The translations under genes were made by a program, and so were the position numbers. A stretch of 64,000 bases of DNA from Opitutia bacterium. GTDB lineage: Bacteria; Verrucomicrobiota; Verrucomicrobiia; Opitutales; Opitutaceae. The stretch lies in the NCBI GenBank assembly GCA_947453695.1, contig CANGHW010000010.1:16673-80672 (forward strand). The letters are read 5' to 3'. Below the pieces are notes generated by a model, which was given only the letters and a program-made list of their open reading frames with translations, was not told the origin of the DNA and did not search any database. Below, in pieces: positions 1-9,382 of the stretch (positions are counted from its first letter, which is position 1; each line of letters opens with the position of its first letter).

Positions 1-1721
1 TCGTGCCGCTCGCCGCGCTGCCGCTGACGCCGAACGGCAAGCTGGACCGCCGCGCGCTGCCGGCACCGGCCGAAGCGGTGGCGGCAGCGGACGACTATAC
101 GGCGCCGCGCACGGCGGAGGAAACGGCGCTCGCGCGGATCTGGGCGGAGGTGTTGCGGGTGCCGCGCGTGGGGGTGCACGACAATTACTTCTCGCTCGGC
201 GGCGATTCGATCCAGGTTCTGCAACTCGTCGCGCTCGCGCGGGAGGCGGGGCTCGGGCTCACGCCGCGCCTTATTTTTGAACAGCCAACCGTGGCGCAGC
301 TCGCCCTCGCGGCGACGGCGACAACGGCGGCAGTGCCGGCGGCGGCGGCGGAAGAGGAACCGGGGGCGGCGTGGGCGCTCACGCCGATCCAGCGCTGGTT
401 TTTTGCGCAAGGCTTCACCGAGGAGCACCACTGGAACCAGTCGGTCTTGCTCACGGCGCGCGAGCCGCTCGACGCGGCGAAGTTGGCCAGCGCGTTGCGC
501 GCAGTGACGGCGCGGCACCCGCTGCTGCGGGCGCGTTTCACAGCAGAGAGCGGCGGCGCGCGGGTGTTGCGGATCGCGGAGCCGAGCGCGGGCGACGTCG
601 CGTTTCGGGTGGTGCCGTTTGCGACGGCGGCCGAAATCACGGCGGCGTGTGCGGCGGAGCAGGGAGCGCTGGATCTCGCGCACGGTCCGCTCGTGCGGGC
701 GCTGTGGCTCGACGGCGGTGCGACGCAACCCGGCCGACTGTTCATCGTGATTCACCACCTGGTGATCGACGGGGTGTCGTGGCGCATCGTGCTGGACGAT
801 TTGCTGGCGGCGTATCGCGGTGCGGCGGCGCTGCCACCGGCGACGGCGTCGTCGGCGCGATGGGCGCGATGGCTGGGCACGTTCCTCTGGGCCGAGGAGG
901 CGGCGCACTGGCAGGCGTTGGCGGCGGCACCGGCGGTGCGGTTGCCGCGAGATTTGGACGGGACGGAAAACCGGGCGGGCGACGCGGCCATTTGCGCGGT
1001 GACGCTGACTCCGACGGAGACGGAGGGACTGCTGCGGCGCGCGCTCTCGGCCTATAGTTGTCAAATCAATGACCTGCTGCTCGCCGCGCTGGCGCTCGCG
1101 CTCCGCGAGTGGACGCGTGCGGAGGCCATCACCCTCCATCTCGAAGGACACGGGCGCGAAACCGCCGAGACCGGGATCGAGCTTGGGCGGACGGTGGGAT
1201 GGTTTACGACATTGTTCCCGGTGCGGCTCGATTTGAGCGGCGTCGCGACTGCGCCGGCGGCGGTGACCGCCGTGCGCACGCAACTCGCCGCCGTGCCCCG
1301 GCGCGGGCTCGGTTACGGCGCGGGGCGGTGGCTGGCACAGCCGCCGCGCTGGGACGTGCCGGCGGCGGAGTTGTGTTTCAATTACCTGGGGCAATTCGAC
1401 GGGTGGGTGGGCGGGGACAGTCCCTTTGGGCCGGCGGAAGAAAGCGTCGGGCCGCAGACGAGTCCGCGCGGGGAACGCGCGCACCTGATCGACGTTAACG
1501 GACTGATCGTCGGCGGGGCGTTGAAGTTTGAATGGCACTACGGCACGCGGCTCCACCGGAGGGAGACGATCGCGCGGCTCGCCGACGCGCATTTCGCCCA
1601 CCTGCGGACGCTGATCGCGGCGGCCGGCACGACGGCGGCAGAGCCGACGACGGAGCGCTTCGCGCTCGCGGGGGCGACGGACGCGGAGCTTGACCAGGCG
1701 ATCGGGGAAATCGAATTCTGA
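1..1721 (+). CDS. NRPS, partial: A-domain end, PCP, epimerization domain
   Basis: This is the 3' end of a nonribosomal peptide synthetase; the reading frame is open at the window edge, with codons in phase from base 3. Numbering from there, residues 7-20 carry the A10 core motif of an adenylation domain (PNGKLDRRALP, catalytic Lys). A PCP domain covers about 35-105, with the phosphopantetheine Ser in LGGDS at residue 69. An E domain fills about 120-550, with HHLVIDGVSWR starting at residue 251. The module therefore loads an amino acid, whose code lies outside the window, and epimerizes it to the D form on the carrier protein. It ends in a short acidic tail. The next synthetase starts 9 nt downstream with a C domain of the type that follows E domains, so the two should work in sequence. 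Confidence 0.95.
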   Translation, partial: VPLAALPLTPNGKLDRRALPAPAEAVAAADDYTAPRTAEETALARIWAEVLRVPRVGVHDNYFSLGGDSIQVLQLVALAREAGLGLTPRLIFEQPTVAQLALAATATTAAVPAAAAEEEPGAAWALTPIQRWFFAQGFTEEHHWNQSVLLTAREPLDAAKLASALRAVTARHPLLRARFTAESGGARVLRIAEPSAGDVAFRVVPFATAAEITAACAAEQGALDLAHGPLVRALWLDGGATQPGRLFIVIHHLVIDGVSWRIVLDDLLAAYRGAAALPPATASSARWARWLGTFLWAEEAAHWQALAAAPAVRLPRDLDGTENRAGDAAICAVTLTPTETEGLLRRALSAYSCQINDLLLAALALALREWTRAEAITLHLEGHGRETAETGIELGRTVGWFTTLFPVRLDLSGVATAPAAVTAVRTQLAAVPRRGLGYGAGRWLAQPPRWDVPAAELCFNYLGQFDGWVGGDSPFGPAEESVGPQTSPRGERAHLIDVNGLIVGGALKFEWHYGTRLHRRETIARLADAHFAHLRTLIAAAGTTAAEPTTERFALAGATDAELDQAIGEIEF

Positions 1722-1730
1722 CCCTCCCGC

Positions 1731-4700
1731 ATGGCGAAAAAGGACATCGAAGACGTTTATCCGCTGACCCCATTGCAGGAGGGGTTGCTGTTTCACGCCA
1801 TCCTGTCGCCCGGGGACGGCGCCTATCACGACCAGTTCAGCGCGGTGCTGCGCGGGCCACTGGACGCCGACGTGTTGCTGCGCGCGTGGCGCACCGTGAC
1901 GGCGGGCCACGCGATTTTCCGCACGGCGTTTGCCTGGCAGACGGGCAAGGCTCCGCTGCAAGTGGTGGGCCGCACCGCGGAGGCGCCGGCCGTGCAACTC
2001 GACTGGCGCGCGACGGATGCGGCCGGGCGCGAGCGGTTGAAACGCGAGCTGATCGCGGACGACGCGCGGCGCGGATTCGATCCGGCGAAGGCTCCGCTCA
2101 CGCGGCTGACGCTGGCGCGCACCGCAGACGACGCGTGGTTTTTGCTCTGGAGCCGACATCACCTGCTGCTCGACGGATGGAGCCTCGCGCACGTGATGCG
2201 CGAATGGCTCGCGGCCTATCAGGCACTGCGGGCGGGACGGCCGGTGGCGCCGACGCAGGCGCGGCCGTTTCGCGACTACCTCGCGTGGTTGCAACGGCGG
2301 GACGCGGCGCGGGCCGAAGCGTTCTGGCGCACGGAGCTCGGAGATTTTTCGCAGCCGACGCCCCTCGGGCTCGCGCTGCCGCCGGAGTCGCCGGCACCGG
2401 CCGCCGGCGAGCGGCACGGAGAACTCACGCTCGCCCTGTCCGCGGGCGAGACGGAGGCGCTACGCGCCCTCGCCCGACAGGCCCGCGTGACGCTCGCCAC
2501 GGTGTTTCAGGGCGCGTGGGCGCTGCTGCTGGCGCGGTTGGGCGGCGAACGGGATGTCGTGTTCGGCAATACGGTGTCGGGCCGTCCGCCGGATCTCCCC
2601 GGGGCGGAAACGATGGTCGGGCTCTTCATCAACACGCTGCCGCTGCGCGCGCGGCTCGCCCCGGCGGCGAAGCTGGGCGAGTGGTTGCGAGCGTTGCAGG
2701 CCCGCGTGATGGCGGCGCGGGAATTCGAGTTTACCCCGCTGGTGAAAATCCAGGGCTGGACGGAGGTCGCGCGCGACCGGCCGCTGTTCGAGACGTTGCT
2801 GGTGTTTGAAAACTATCCGGTCGACGAAGCACTGGCCGGCGGTCTCGGCGAGCTCCGCGTGGAGGACACGCACAGCCACGAGCGCACGCACTATCCGGCG
2901 ACGATGATCGTGGCCCCGGGCTCGGTGATCACACTCGTGATGCTGCACGACCGAGCGCGGTTGCCGGACGAGCGGGCGACGCGGTGGCTCGGATATTTCC
3001 GGGCGTTGCTCGCGGCCTGCGCGGTCGGGCCGGAGCAGGCGGTCGGGGGGTTGCACGGACTCGTCGGCGCGGAACGCACGCGAGCGACGGAGCAACCGGC
3101 GGAGCTGGCCCATGACCGCACCGCGACCCTGCACGGACTGGTGGCGGCGCAGGTCTTACGGACGCCCGGAGCAGTGGCGCTGATCGACGGTGGGCGGCGG
3201 CTGAGTTATGCGGACGTGGCGCGGCGGGCGACGGCGCTCGCGGCGCGCCTGCGGGCGCACGGGGCGGGACCGGAACGGTGCGTGGGGGTGTGTCTGGAAC
3301 GCGGGGCGGAGCTGGTGATCGCGCTGCTCGGCGTGCTGGAAACCGGGGCGGTCTATGTGCCGCTCGATCCGACGTATCCGGCGGACCGGCTCGGCTTCAT
3401 GTTCGCCGATGCGGAGCTGGCGGCACTCGTGACGCAGCGCAGCCTGGCGGAAACCTTACCGGCGCACGCGGTGCCGACGGTGTGGAGCGACGAGGACGCG
3501 CCGGCTGACCCGGCGGCGCCGGCGGCCGTGACGGTGCGACCGGAAAATTTGGCCTACCTCATCTACACCTCGGGCTCGACCGGGCGGCCGAAGGCGACGG
3601 CGATCGAGCACCGGCAGGCGGTGGCGCTGGTGCATTGGGCGCAGGCGGTGTTTACGCCGCGGGAACTGGCGGGCGTGCTGTTTTCGACGTCGGTGTGTTT
3701 CGATCTGTCGGTGTTCGAAATTTTTGTGACTCTGGCGAGCGGCGGCGCGGTGATCGTGGCGGAAAACGCGCTCGCCTTGCCCGCCCTCCCGGCGCGCGAC
3801 GAGGTGACGTTGATCAACACGGTGCCCTCGGCGGCGGCGGAACTGGTGCGACAGGAAGCGATTCCGCGCGGGGTTGTGACGATCAATCTCGCGGGCGAGC
3901 CGCTCACGGCGGTGTTGGCGGACCGGCTGTATGCGAGTGCGGCGGTGGAGCGCGTCTACGATCTCTACGGTCCCTCGGAGGACACGACCTATTCGACGTG
4001 CGCTCTGCGGGTGCGCGGGGAGACGGCGACGATCGGCCGGGTCATCGCAAACTCGCGCCTGTATCTGGTGGACGCGGATTTTCAGCCGGTGCCGGCGGGC
4101 GCGGTGGGCGAGATCGTGCTGGCGGGCGAAGGCGTGGCGCGAGGCTATCTCGGGCGGCCGGACCTGACCGCGGAGCGATTTGTGCCGGACCCATTTTCAC
4201 CGACACCCGGCGGCCGGCTGTATCGCACGGGCGATCTGGCGCGGACGCGTGCCGACGGCCAACTCGAGTATCTCGGGCGCAGCGACCACCAGATCAAGAT
4301 CCGCGGCTTCCGCGTGGAACTCGGCGAAATCCAGTCGCGCCTCGAGGCGCATCCGGCGGTGGCGGAAGCGGCGGTCGTCGCGCGCGAACACGCGCAGCGC
4401 GGAAAATACCTTGCGGCCTTCGTGGCGGCGAAGCCGGGGGCGGCGCTGACGGCAGAAATGTTGACGCGGTGGGTGGGCGTGACGTTGCCCCACTATATGC
4501 AGCCGACGGCGTGGCATCTGGTGGAGACGCTGCCGCGCACGCCGAACGGGAAACTCGACCGCAAGGCGTTGCCGGCGGACGAGGAGACCACGACCGCGGC
4601 AGCCGCGGACAGGCCGGCGGAGCGGAACGACGATCCAATCACGGAAATCGTGGCGGGGATCTGGGCGCAAGTGCTCGGCGTCGCGCGGGTGAGGCCGGAG

Positions 4701-5741
4701 GATAATTTTTTCGATCTCGGCGGGCACTCGCTGCTGGCTACCCAGGTTGTCGCCCGGGTGCGGGCGGCGGGCAAAACGGAAATCCCGCTGCGGTTGCTCT
4801 TCGACCAACCGACGCTAGCTGGGTTTGCGGCGGGCGTGCGAGCGGCGCGCACGGGCGGGAGCGGAGCGGACGAAGCACCGATCACCGCGCGGCCGAGGGA
4901 TGCGGCGGTGCCGCTCGCGACGGCGCAGCAACGCATGTGGGTCCTGGCCCGGCTGGCGGACCTGGGGGCAGCGTATCATGTGCCGACGGTGCTGGAGGCG
5001 CGTGGCCCGCTGGACGTGGGGCGGCTGGAGCGGGCACTCAACGCGGTGGCGGCGCGGCACGAAAGTCTGCGCATGACGTTTTCCGCGACCGACGGACGGG
5101 CGGAGGCGGTCGTGCACGCGACAGTCGACGTGACCCTGACGACGGTGGACCTCACGAACCGGCCGGCGGCGGAGCGCGTCGCGGAGGCGCGGCGTCGCGC
5201 CGCGGCGGAGGGTGCACGGGCCTTCGATTTGGCGCGCGGGCCGTTGTGGCGCGCGGCGGTATTCAAACTGGGCGAAGACCATCATTGGCTCCTGTTGACG
5301 GTGCATCACATCGTAACTGACGGGTGGTCGGAGTCGGTGCTGGTGCGGGAGCTCGCGGCGATCTACGCCGGCGGCGAACCGGCACCATTGAAACTCAATT
5401 ACGGCGACTACGCGGTGTGGCAGCGCGGGCGCGTCGCGGCGGGCGCGGTGGCGGCGCAGGTGGCGGCCTGGGCGGACGAGTTGCGCGGCGTGCCGGCGCT
5501 GGAGCTGCCCACGGACCGGCCGCGGCCGGCGGTGGCGGGGTATCGCGGGGCGCTGGCGCGCGGATCGGTGGCGGCGACCACGGCGGGCGCGTTGCGGGAC
5601 CTGGCCCGGCAGGAGGCGCGACGGTGTTCATGGTTTTGCTCGCGGCGTGGGAAGTGTGGCTCTGGCGGCACACCGGGCAGACCGATTTTGCGGTCGGCAC
5701 CCCGGTGGCGGGACGCACGCGGCCGGAGTGGGAGCCGCTGA
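1731..5741 (+). CDS. NRPS C-A-PCP-C (N-terminal part of a frameshifted gene)
   Basis: Start ATG at 1731 gives MAKKDIEDVYPLTPLQEG, the usual N-terminus of a condensation domain that receives a D-configured donor; this fits the E domain just upstream. C1 covers about 7-430 with HHLLLDG. A1 covers about 465-955 (YTSGSTGRPK; A10 PNGKLDRKALP). PCP1 has its Ser at residue 1000 (LGGHS). C2 begins near 1050 with HHIVTDG, but its frame breaks at about nt 5,615, so the last ~42 codons to 5741 are out-of-frame nonsense. The A1 specificity code read by eye is D-L-F-N-N-A-L-T-Y-K. I recall this code from cyanobacterial modules that activate Ala (possibly Gly); the code is seen, the substrate is inferred. 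In function this is the first half of one gene that continues to 9382. Confidence 0.9.
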   Translation: MAKKDIEDVYPLTPLQEGLLFHAILSPGDGAYHDQFSAVLRGPLDADVLLRAWRTVTAGHAIFRTAFAWQTGKAPLQVVGRTAEAPAVQLDWRATDAAGRERLKRELIADDARRGFDPAKAPLTRLTLARTADDAWFLLWSRHHLLLDGWSLAHVMREWLAAYQALRAGRPVAPTQARPFRDYLAWLQRRDAARAEAFWRTELGDFSQPTPLGLALPPESPAPAAGERHGELTLALSAGETEALRALARQARVTLATVFQGAWALLLARLGGERDVVFGNTVSGRPPDLPGAETMVGLFINTLPLRARLAPAAKLGEWLRALQARVMAAREFEFTPLVKIQGWTEVARDRPLFETLLVFENYPVDEALAGGLGELRVEDTHSHERTHYPATMIVAPGSVITLVMLHDRARLPDERATRWLGYFRALLAACAVGPEQAVGGLHGLVGAERTRATEQPAELAHDRTATLHGLVAAQVLRTPGAVALIDGGRRLSYADVARRATALAARLRAHGAGPERCVGVCLERGAELVIALLGVLETGAVYVPLDPTYPADRLGFMFADAELAALVTQRSLAETLPAHAVPTVWSDEDAPADPAAPAAVTVRPENLAYLIYTSGSTGRPKATAIEHRQAVALVHWAQAVFTPRELAGVLFSTSVCFDLSVFEIFVTLASGGAVIVAENALALPALPARDEVTLINTVPSAAAELVRQEAIPRGVVTINLAGEPLTAVLADRLYASAAVERVYDLYGPSEDTTYSTCALRVRGETATIGRVIANSRLYLVDADFQPVPAGAVGEIVLAGEGVARGYLGRPDLTAERFVPDPFSPTPGGRLYRTGDLARTRADGQLEYLGRSDHQIKIRGFRVELGEIQSRLEAHPAVAEAAVVAREHAQRGKYLAAFVAAKPGAALTAEMLTRWVGVTLPHYMQPTAWHLVETLPRTPNGKLDRKALPADEETTTAAAADRPAERNDDPITEIVAGIWAQVLGVARVRPEDNFFDLGGHSLLATQVVARVRAAGKTEIPLRLLFDQPTLAGFAAGVRAARTGGSGADEAPITARPRDAAVPLATAQQRMWVLARLADLGAAYHVPTVLEARGPLDVGRLERALNAVAARHESLRMTFSATDGRAEAVVHATVDVTLTTVDLTNRPAAERVAEARRRAAAEGARAFDLARGPLWRAAVFKLGEDHHWLLLTVHHIVTDGWSESVLVRELAAIYAGGEPAPLKLNYGDYAVWQRGRVAAGAVAAQVAAWADELRGVPALELPTDRPRPAVAGYRGALARGSVAATTAGALRDLARQEARRCSWFCSRRGKCGSGGTPGRPILRSAPRWRDARGRSGSR
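5612..5621 (+). other. One-base frameshift inside condensation domain C2
   Basis: Frame 3 (from 1731) encodes a normal C domain up to ...RDLARQE and then turns into nonsense. A different frame takes over as ATVFMVLLAAWEVW, which is the expected continuation: the paralogous C domain at 13,250 reads ATLFMVLLAAWEAV. Inserting a single G in the gaggcg at 5614-5618 would restore one frame from 1731 to 9382. The lesion lies between the HHIVTDG motif (about 5,304) and the IGLFVNT motif (about 5,740). No slippery heptamer or stem-loop suggests programmed frameshifting, so a sequencing error or a real loss-of-function deletion are the alternatives. Confidence 0.85.
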
Positions 5742-8700
5742 TCGGGCTGTTTGTGAACACGCTCGCGTTACGGGCCGACGTCGGACCGGCGCGGGAGTTC
5801 ACCGACTGGGTGCGCCGCGTGCGCACGCGGACGCTGCGCGCGCACGACCGGCAGGAAGCGCCGTTTGAGCAGGTGGTGGAAGCGGTGAAACCCGAGCGGG
5901 ATGCGGCGCGCGCGGCGATTTTCCAAGTGATGTTCAGCGTGCAGAACACGCCGGCGGCAGTGCCGGCGCTGGGGGAATTGCGGCTGGCGCCGGTGGAAAC
6001 CGCGGTGACGACGGCGAAGTTCGAGCTGTCGCTGACGGTGCGGGAAAATGCCGACGGCACCCTGGCGCTCGGACTCGAATACAACCAGGACCTGTTCGAC
6101 GCGGGGACGGCGGAGCATTTTATCGAACGTTACGGAGTGCTCCTCGGAGCGATCGCGGCGAACCCGAAGACGGTGGTGCGATCACTCGCGTGGATGAGCG
6201 CGGCGGAGGCAGCGCGGATCGCCGGGTGGAGCCGCGGCCCGGCCCTCGGGAAGAGCGCGACGGCGGTGCCCGAGGCGGTCGCAGCGCAGGCGGCGCGCAC
6301 GCCGGATGCGGTGGCGGTGGCGGCCGGAGCGGTGCGCTGGAGTTACGCCGAACTGATGGTGCAGGCCGGAAACATGGCGGCGCGACTGCGGGCGGGCGGA
6401 GTGCGGCGCGGCGGCACGGTGGCGATCCTGGCGGACCGCGAACCGGCGCTGGTGGCGGCGATGCTCGGGATATGGCAGATCGGCGCGGCGTATGTGCCCC
6501 TCGATACGGAGGCACCGCCAGAACGTTGGCGCGCGATCGTGGCAGACCACGGGCTGGACGCGGTCCTGTTGCCAGCGGCGTGGCGCGGACGGTGGCCGGC
6601 GAACGGCGCGGGGACGGTGATCGCGTGGGACGAGGCCGGGGCGATCAACGAAGGCGGGGCACCGCAGCGGGTGCACGCGGAGGAAACGGCGTATATTTTG
6701 TTCACGTCGGGCTCGACGGGGCAGCCCAAAGGAGTGGCGGTGCCGCACGGCGCGCTGGCGGCGCACATGGCGTGGTTCAACGCGGCCTACGAGGGCGGGC
6801 CGGACGACGTGGTGTTGCAGAAAACGCCGGCCACCTTCGACGCGTCCGTCTGGGAATTTTGGGCCCCGCTGATGACGGGAGGGCGGCTCGAGCTGGCACC
6901 GCCCGGGGCGCAACGTGATCCGGCGGCGCTCGTGGCGGCGATCCAGCGCGCCGGAGTGACGTGGTTGCAGGCGGTGCCGACGCTCTGGGAACGACTCGCG
7001 GTGGAGCCGGGCTTCGCGGAGGTGCGGACGTTGCGACGGCTGTTTTCGGGCGGTGAAGTGTTGACGACGGCACTGCGCAACGCGCTGGCGCAAGTGCAGC
7101 CGGTGCCGCTGGTGAATCTCTACGGTCCCACGGAGACGACGATTCAGTGCGCGACGTGGACGTGCGGTGCGCACGACGGGACGGGCGCGGCGGTGCCGCT
7201 CGGGGCGGCGGTGCCGGGCAGCACGCTGCAGGTCGTCGATGCGGACGGCGCGCCGGTGGCGACGGGCGTCGCGGGCGAACTGCACGTGGGCGGCGCGCAA
7301 GTGGCGGCGGGTTACTGGCGTCGGCCGGAGCTGACGGCGGAGAGTTTCCGGCCCGATCCGGCGGCGGCGACGCCGGGCGCGCGGCGCTATGCGACGGGTG
7401 ATCTCGTGCGGTGGCGCGCGGACGGAGTTTTGGACTATCTCGGACGGCGGGACGGACAGGTGAAGTTGCGCGGTTTCCGCCTCGAACTGGGCGAAGTGGA
7501 GACGGTGCTGGCGGCCGTGCCCGGCGTGGTGAAGGCGGCGGCAGCGGTGCGCGACGGCCGGCTCACGGGCTACGTGGAGTGGCCGGGAGCGCCGGAGGGG
7601 TGGACGAAAGATTTGCGGGCGGCGGCGACCGCGCGACTGCCGCACTATATGATTCCGGCGCGCTGGGCGCGGGTGGAGAGCTGGCCGCTGCTGACGAGCG
7701 GCAAGGTGGACCGCAACGCGTTGCCCGAGGCGCCGGACGCGGCGACGGAAGCGGGGGCGACGGACGCGCCGCCGGCGGATGCGGTCGAGGAGCTGCTCGC
7801 AGGCTTGTGGCGCGAGCTGCTGCGGGTGCCGCGCGTGGGGCGGCACGACAATTTTTTTACGTTGGGCGGGGACTCGATTCTCGCGCTGCAAATCGCGGCC
7901 CGCGCCGCGGCGGCGGGCGTGCGCGTGCCGCCGCAGGCGGTGTTCACGCAGCAGACGCTGGCGGAATTGGCTGCGGTGACGGAGACGGCGGGGCCGGGCG
8001 CGACGGCGAAGCGGGCGGCGGAGGGCGCGGGGCCGCGGGTGACGCCGGCGCAGCAGTGGTTCTTCGAGTTGGGGCTGACGGCGCCGGCGCATTGGAACCA
8101 ATCGGCGCTGTTCGTGACGCCGGCGGATTTCGACGCGGCGCGTTGCGAGGCGGCGCTGCGGGCGGTGGCGGCGCGACACGATGTCCTGCGGTCGCGGTTT
8201 GAGCGCGGGGCGGACGGGTGGACGGTGCGATGGGCGGACTCGACGGACGCGGCGGTGGCCTGCGAGACGCGGCCGTTGGCGACGCTGGCCGAGGCGGCGG
8301 CGCGGGCGCAGGCGTCGTTGGATCTGGCGCGCGGACCGTTGCTGCGCGCGGTGGTGTTCGTGCCGGAGACGGGCGGCGAAGGCCGACTGTTGGTGGTGGC
8401 GCACCACCTGGTGATCGACGGGGTGTCGTGGCGAATTTTGCTGGCGGAACTGGCCGCGGCGTATGGCGGCGAACGGCTGCCGCCGGCGGCACCGACCTGG
8501 GCGGCATGGACGCACGCGCTGGCGGCGGAGGCCGAGAGTGCGGAGTCGCAGGCGGAGCGGACACACTGGCGAGGCGTGCCGGCGGCGGAGGCGTTTCCGC
8601 GCGATTTTGCGACGACGGGAGCGGGCGTCGTGGCGGATGAAAAAACGATCGAGGTGGCGTTGACCGCGGCGGAAACGGCGGCGCTGCTGCACGACGCGGG

Positions 8701-9382
8701 CGCCGCGTATCGGACGCAGGGACATGAGCTGTTGCTGGCCGCGACCGCGCAGGCGTTGCGCGGGTGGACGGGGCGCGCGGCGCACACGATTCTCATGGAA
8801 GGGCACGGGCGCGAGACGGTCGCGGATGCGCCGGACGTGAGCGGAGTGCTCGGCTGGTTTACGACCCTGTTTCCCGTGCGGATCACGGCGGAAGGTGGCG
8901 AGCCGGGCGAGTGGGTGAAGACGGTCAAGGAGGAATCGCGCGCGGTGCCGCGCCGCGGGCTGAGCTACGGTTTGGCGCGGACGCAGGGAGCGACGGACGG
9001 GCAGGCGGCGCTCGCGGCCCAGGCGTGGCCGGAGCTCGCGTTCAACTACCTGGGTCAGCTCGACGCGGAAAGCGGCCCGGCGGGATTTCGCGCGGCGACG
9101 GAGGCGCGCGGGGCGGACCGGGCGGCCGGGAACGCGCGGGCTTTTCTCCTGGAGTGCAACGCAGCGGTGAGCGGCGGCGTGGTGCGGTGCGCGTGGACCT
9201 ACAGCCGGGCGCATCACCGCGCGGAGACGATCGCGGCGCTGGCCGCGGGCCAGTTGGCAGCATTGCGGGCGATCATCGCGCACTGCACCACGGCGGGCGC
9301 AGGCGGATTTACCCCCTCGGATTTCTCGGCCGATGACGTGAGCCAGAAGGACCTCGACAAGCTCTTCGAGCGACTGCAATGA
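5630..9382 (+). CDS. NRPS C(end)-A-PCP-E (C-terminal part of the frameshifted gene)
   Basis: This is the continuation of the synthetase that starts at 1731, now in the +1-shifted frame. Homology resumes at about 5,617; the first in-frame ATG after that is 5630. The open frame runs back to 5324, but that stretch is antisense-like filler, not domain sequence. Residues 1-190 are the rest of C2 (IGLFVNTLALRAD region). A2 is about 205-700 (FTSGSTGQPK). PCP2 has its Ser at residue 749. The E domain covers about 795-1230 with HHLVIDG at 925-931. The A2 code by eye is D-A-W-Q-F-G-L-I-Q-K, close to codes I recall for Gln, so a D-Gln-like residue is the best guess. The stop overlaps the next start (ATGA). 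If the frameshift is real in the genome, this half would need its own initiation and C2 would be non-functional. Confidence 0.85.
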   Translation: MVLLAAWEVWLWRHTGQTDFAVGTPVAGRTRPEWEPLIGLFVNTLALRADVGPAREFTDWVRRVRTRTLRAHDRQEAPFEQVVEAVKPERDAARAAIFQVMFSVQNTPAAVPALGELRLAPVETAVTTAKFELSLTVRENADGTLALGLEYNQDLFDAGTAEHFIERYGVLLGAIAANPKTVVRSLAWMSAAEAARIAGWSRGPALGKSATAVPEAVAAQAARTPDAVAVAAGAVRWSYAELMVQAGNMAARLRAGGVRRGGTVAILADREPALVAAMLGIWQIGAAYVPLDTEAPPERWRAIVADHGLDAVLLPAAWRGRWPANGAGTVIAWDEAGAINEGGAPQRVHAEETAYILFTSGSTGQPKGVAVPHGALAAHMAWFNAAYEGGPDDVVLQKTPATFDASVWEFWAPLMTGGRLELAPPGAQRDPAALVAAIQRAGVTWLQAVPTLWERLAVEPGFAEVRTLRRLFSGGEVLTTALRNALAQVQPVPLVNLYGPTETTIQCATWTCGAHDGTGAAVPLGAAVPGSTLQVVDADGAPVATGVAGELHVGGAQVAAGYWRRPELTAESFRPDPAAATPGARRYATGDLVRWRADGVLDYLGRRDGQVKLRGFRLELGEVETVLAAVPGVVKAAAAVRDGRLTGYVEWPGAPEGWTKDLRAAATARLPHYMIPARWARVESWPLLTSGKVDRNALPEAPDAATEAGATDAPPADAVEELLAGLWRELLRVPRVGRHDNFFTLGGDSILALQIAARAAAAGVRVPPQAVFTQQTLAELAAVTETAGPGATAKRAAEGAGPRVTPAQQWFFELGLTAPAHWNQSALFVTPADFDAARCEAALRAVAARHDVLRSRFERGADGWTVRWADSTDAAVACETRPLATLAEAAARAQASLDLARGPLLRAVVFVPETGGEGRLLVVAHHLVIDGVSWRILLAELAAAYGGERLPPAAPTWAAWTHALAAEAESAESQAERTHWRGVPAAEAFPRDFATTGAGVVADEKTIEVALTAAETAALLHDAGAAYRTQGHELLLAATAQALRGWTGRAAHTILMEGHGRETVADAPDVSGVLGWFTTLFPVRITAEGGEPGEWVKTVKEESRAVPRRGLSYGLARTQGATDGQAALAAQAWPELAFNYLGQLDAESGPAGFRAATEARGADRAAGNARAFLLECNAAVSGGVVRCAWTYSRAHHRAETIAALAAGQLAALRAIIAHCTTAGAGGFTPSDFSADDVSQKDLDKLFERLQ

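Noticed and set aside
5324..5616. N-terminal stretch of the open frame ending at 9382
   Set aside because: This part is Gly/Ala/Arg nonsense; the same bases code for real condensation-domain sequence in the other frame.
5600..5640. Programmed ribosomal frameshifting
   Set aside because: There is no slippery heptamer or downstream stem-loop, and the family does not use recoding; a simple one-base deletion fits better.
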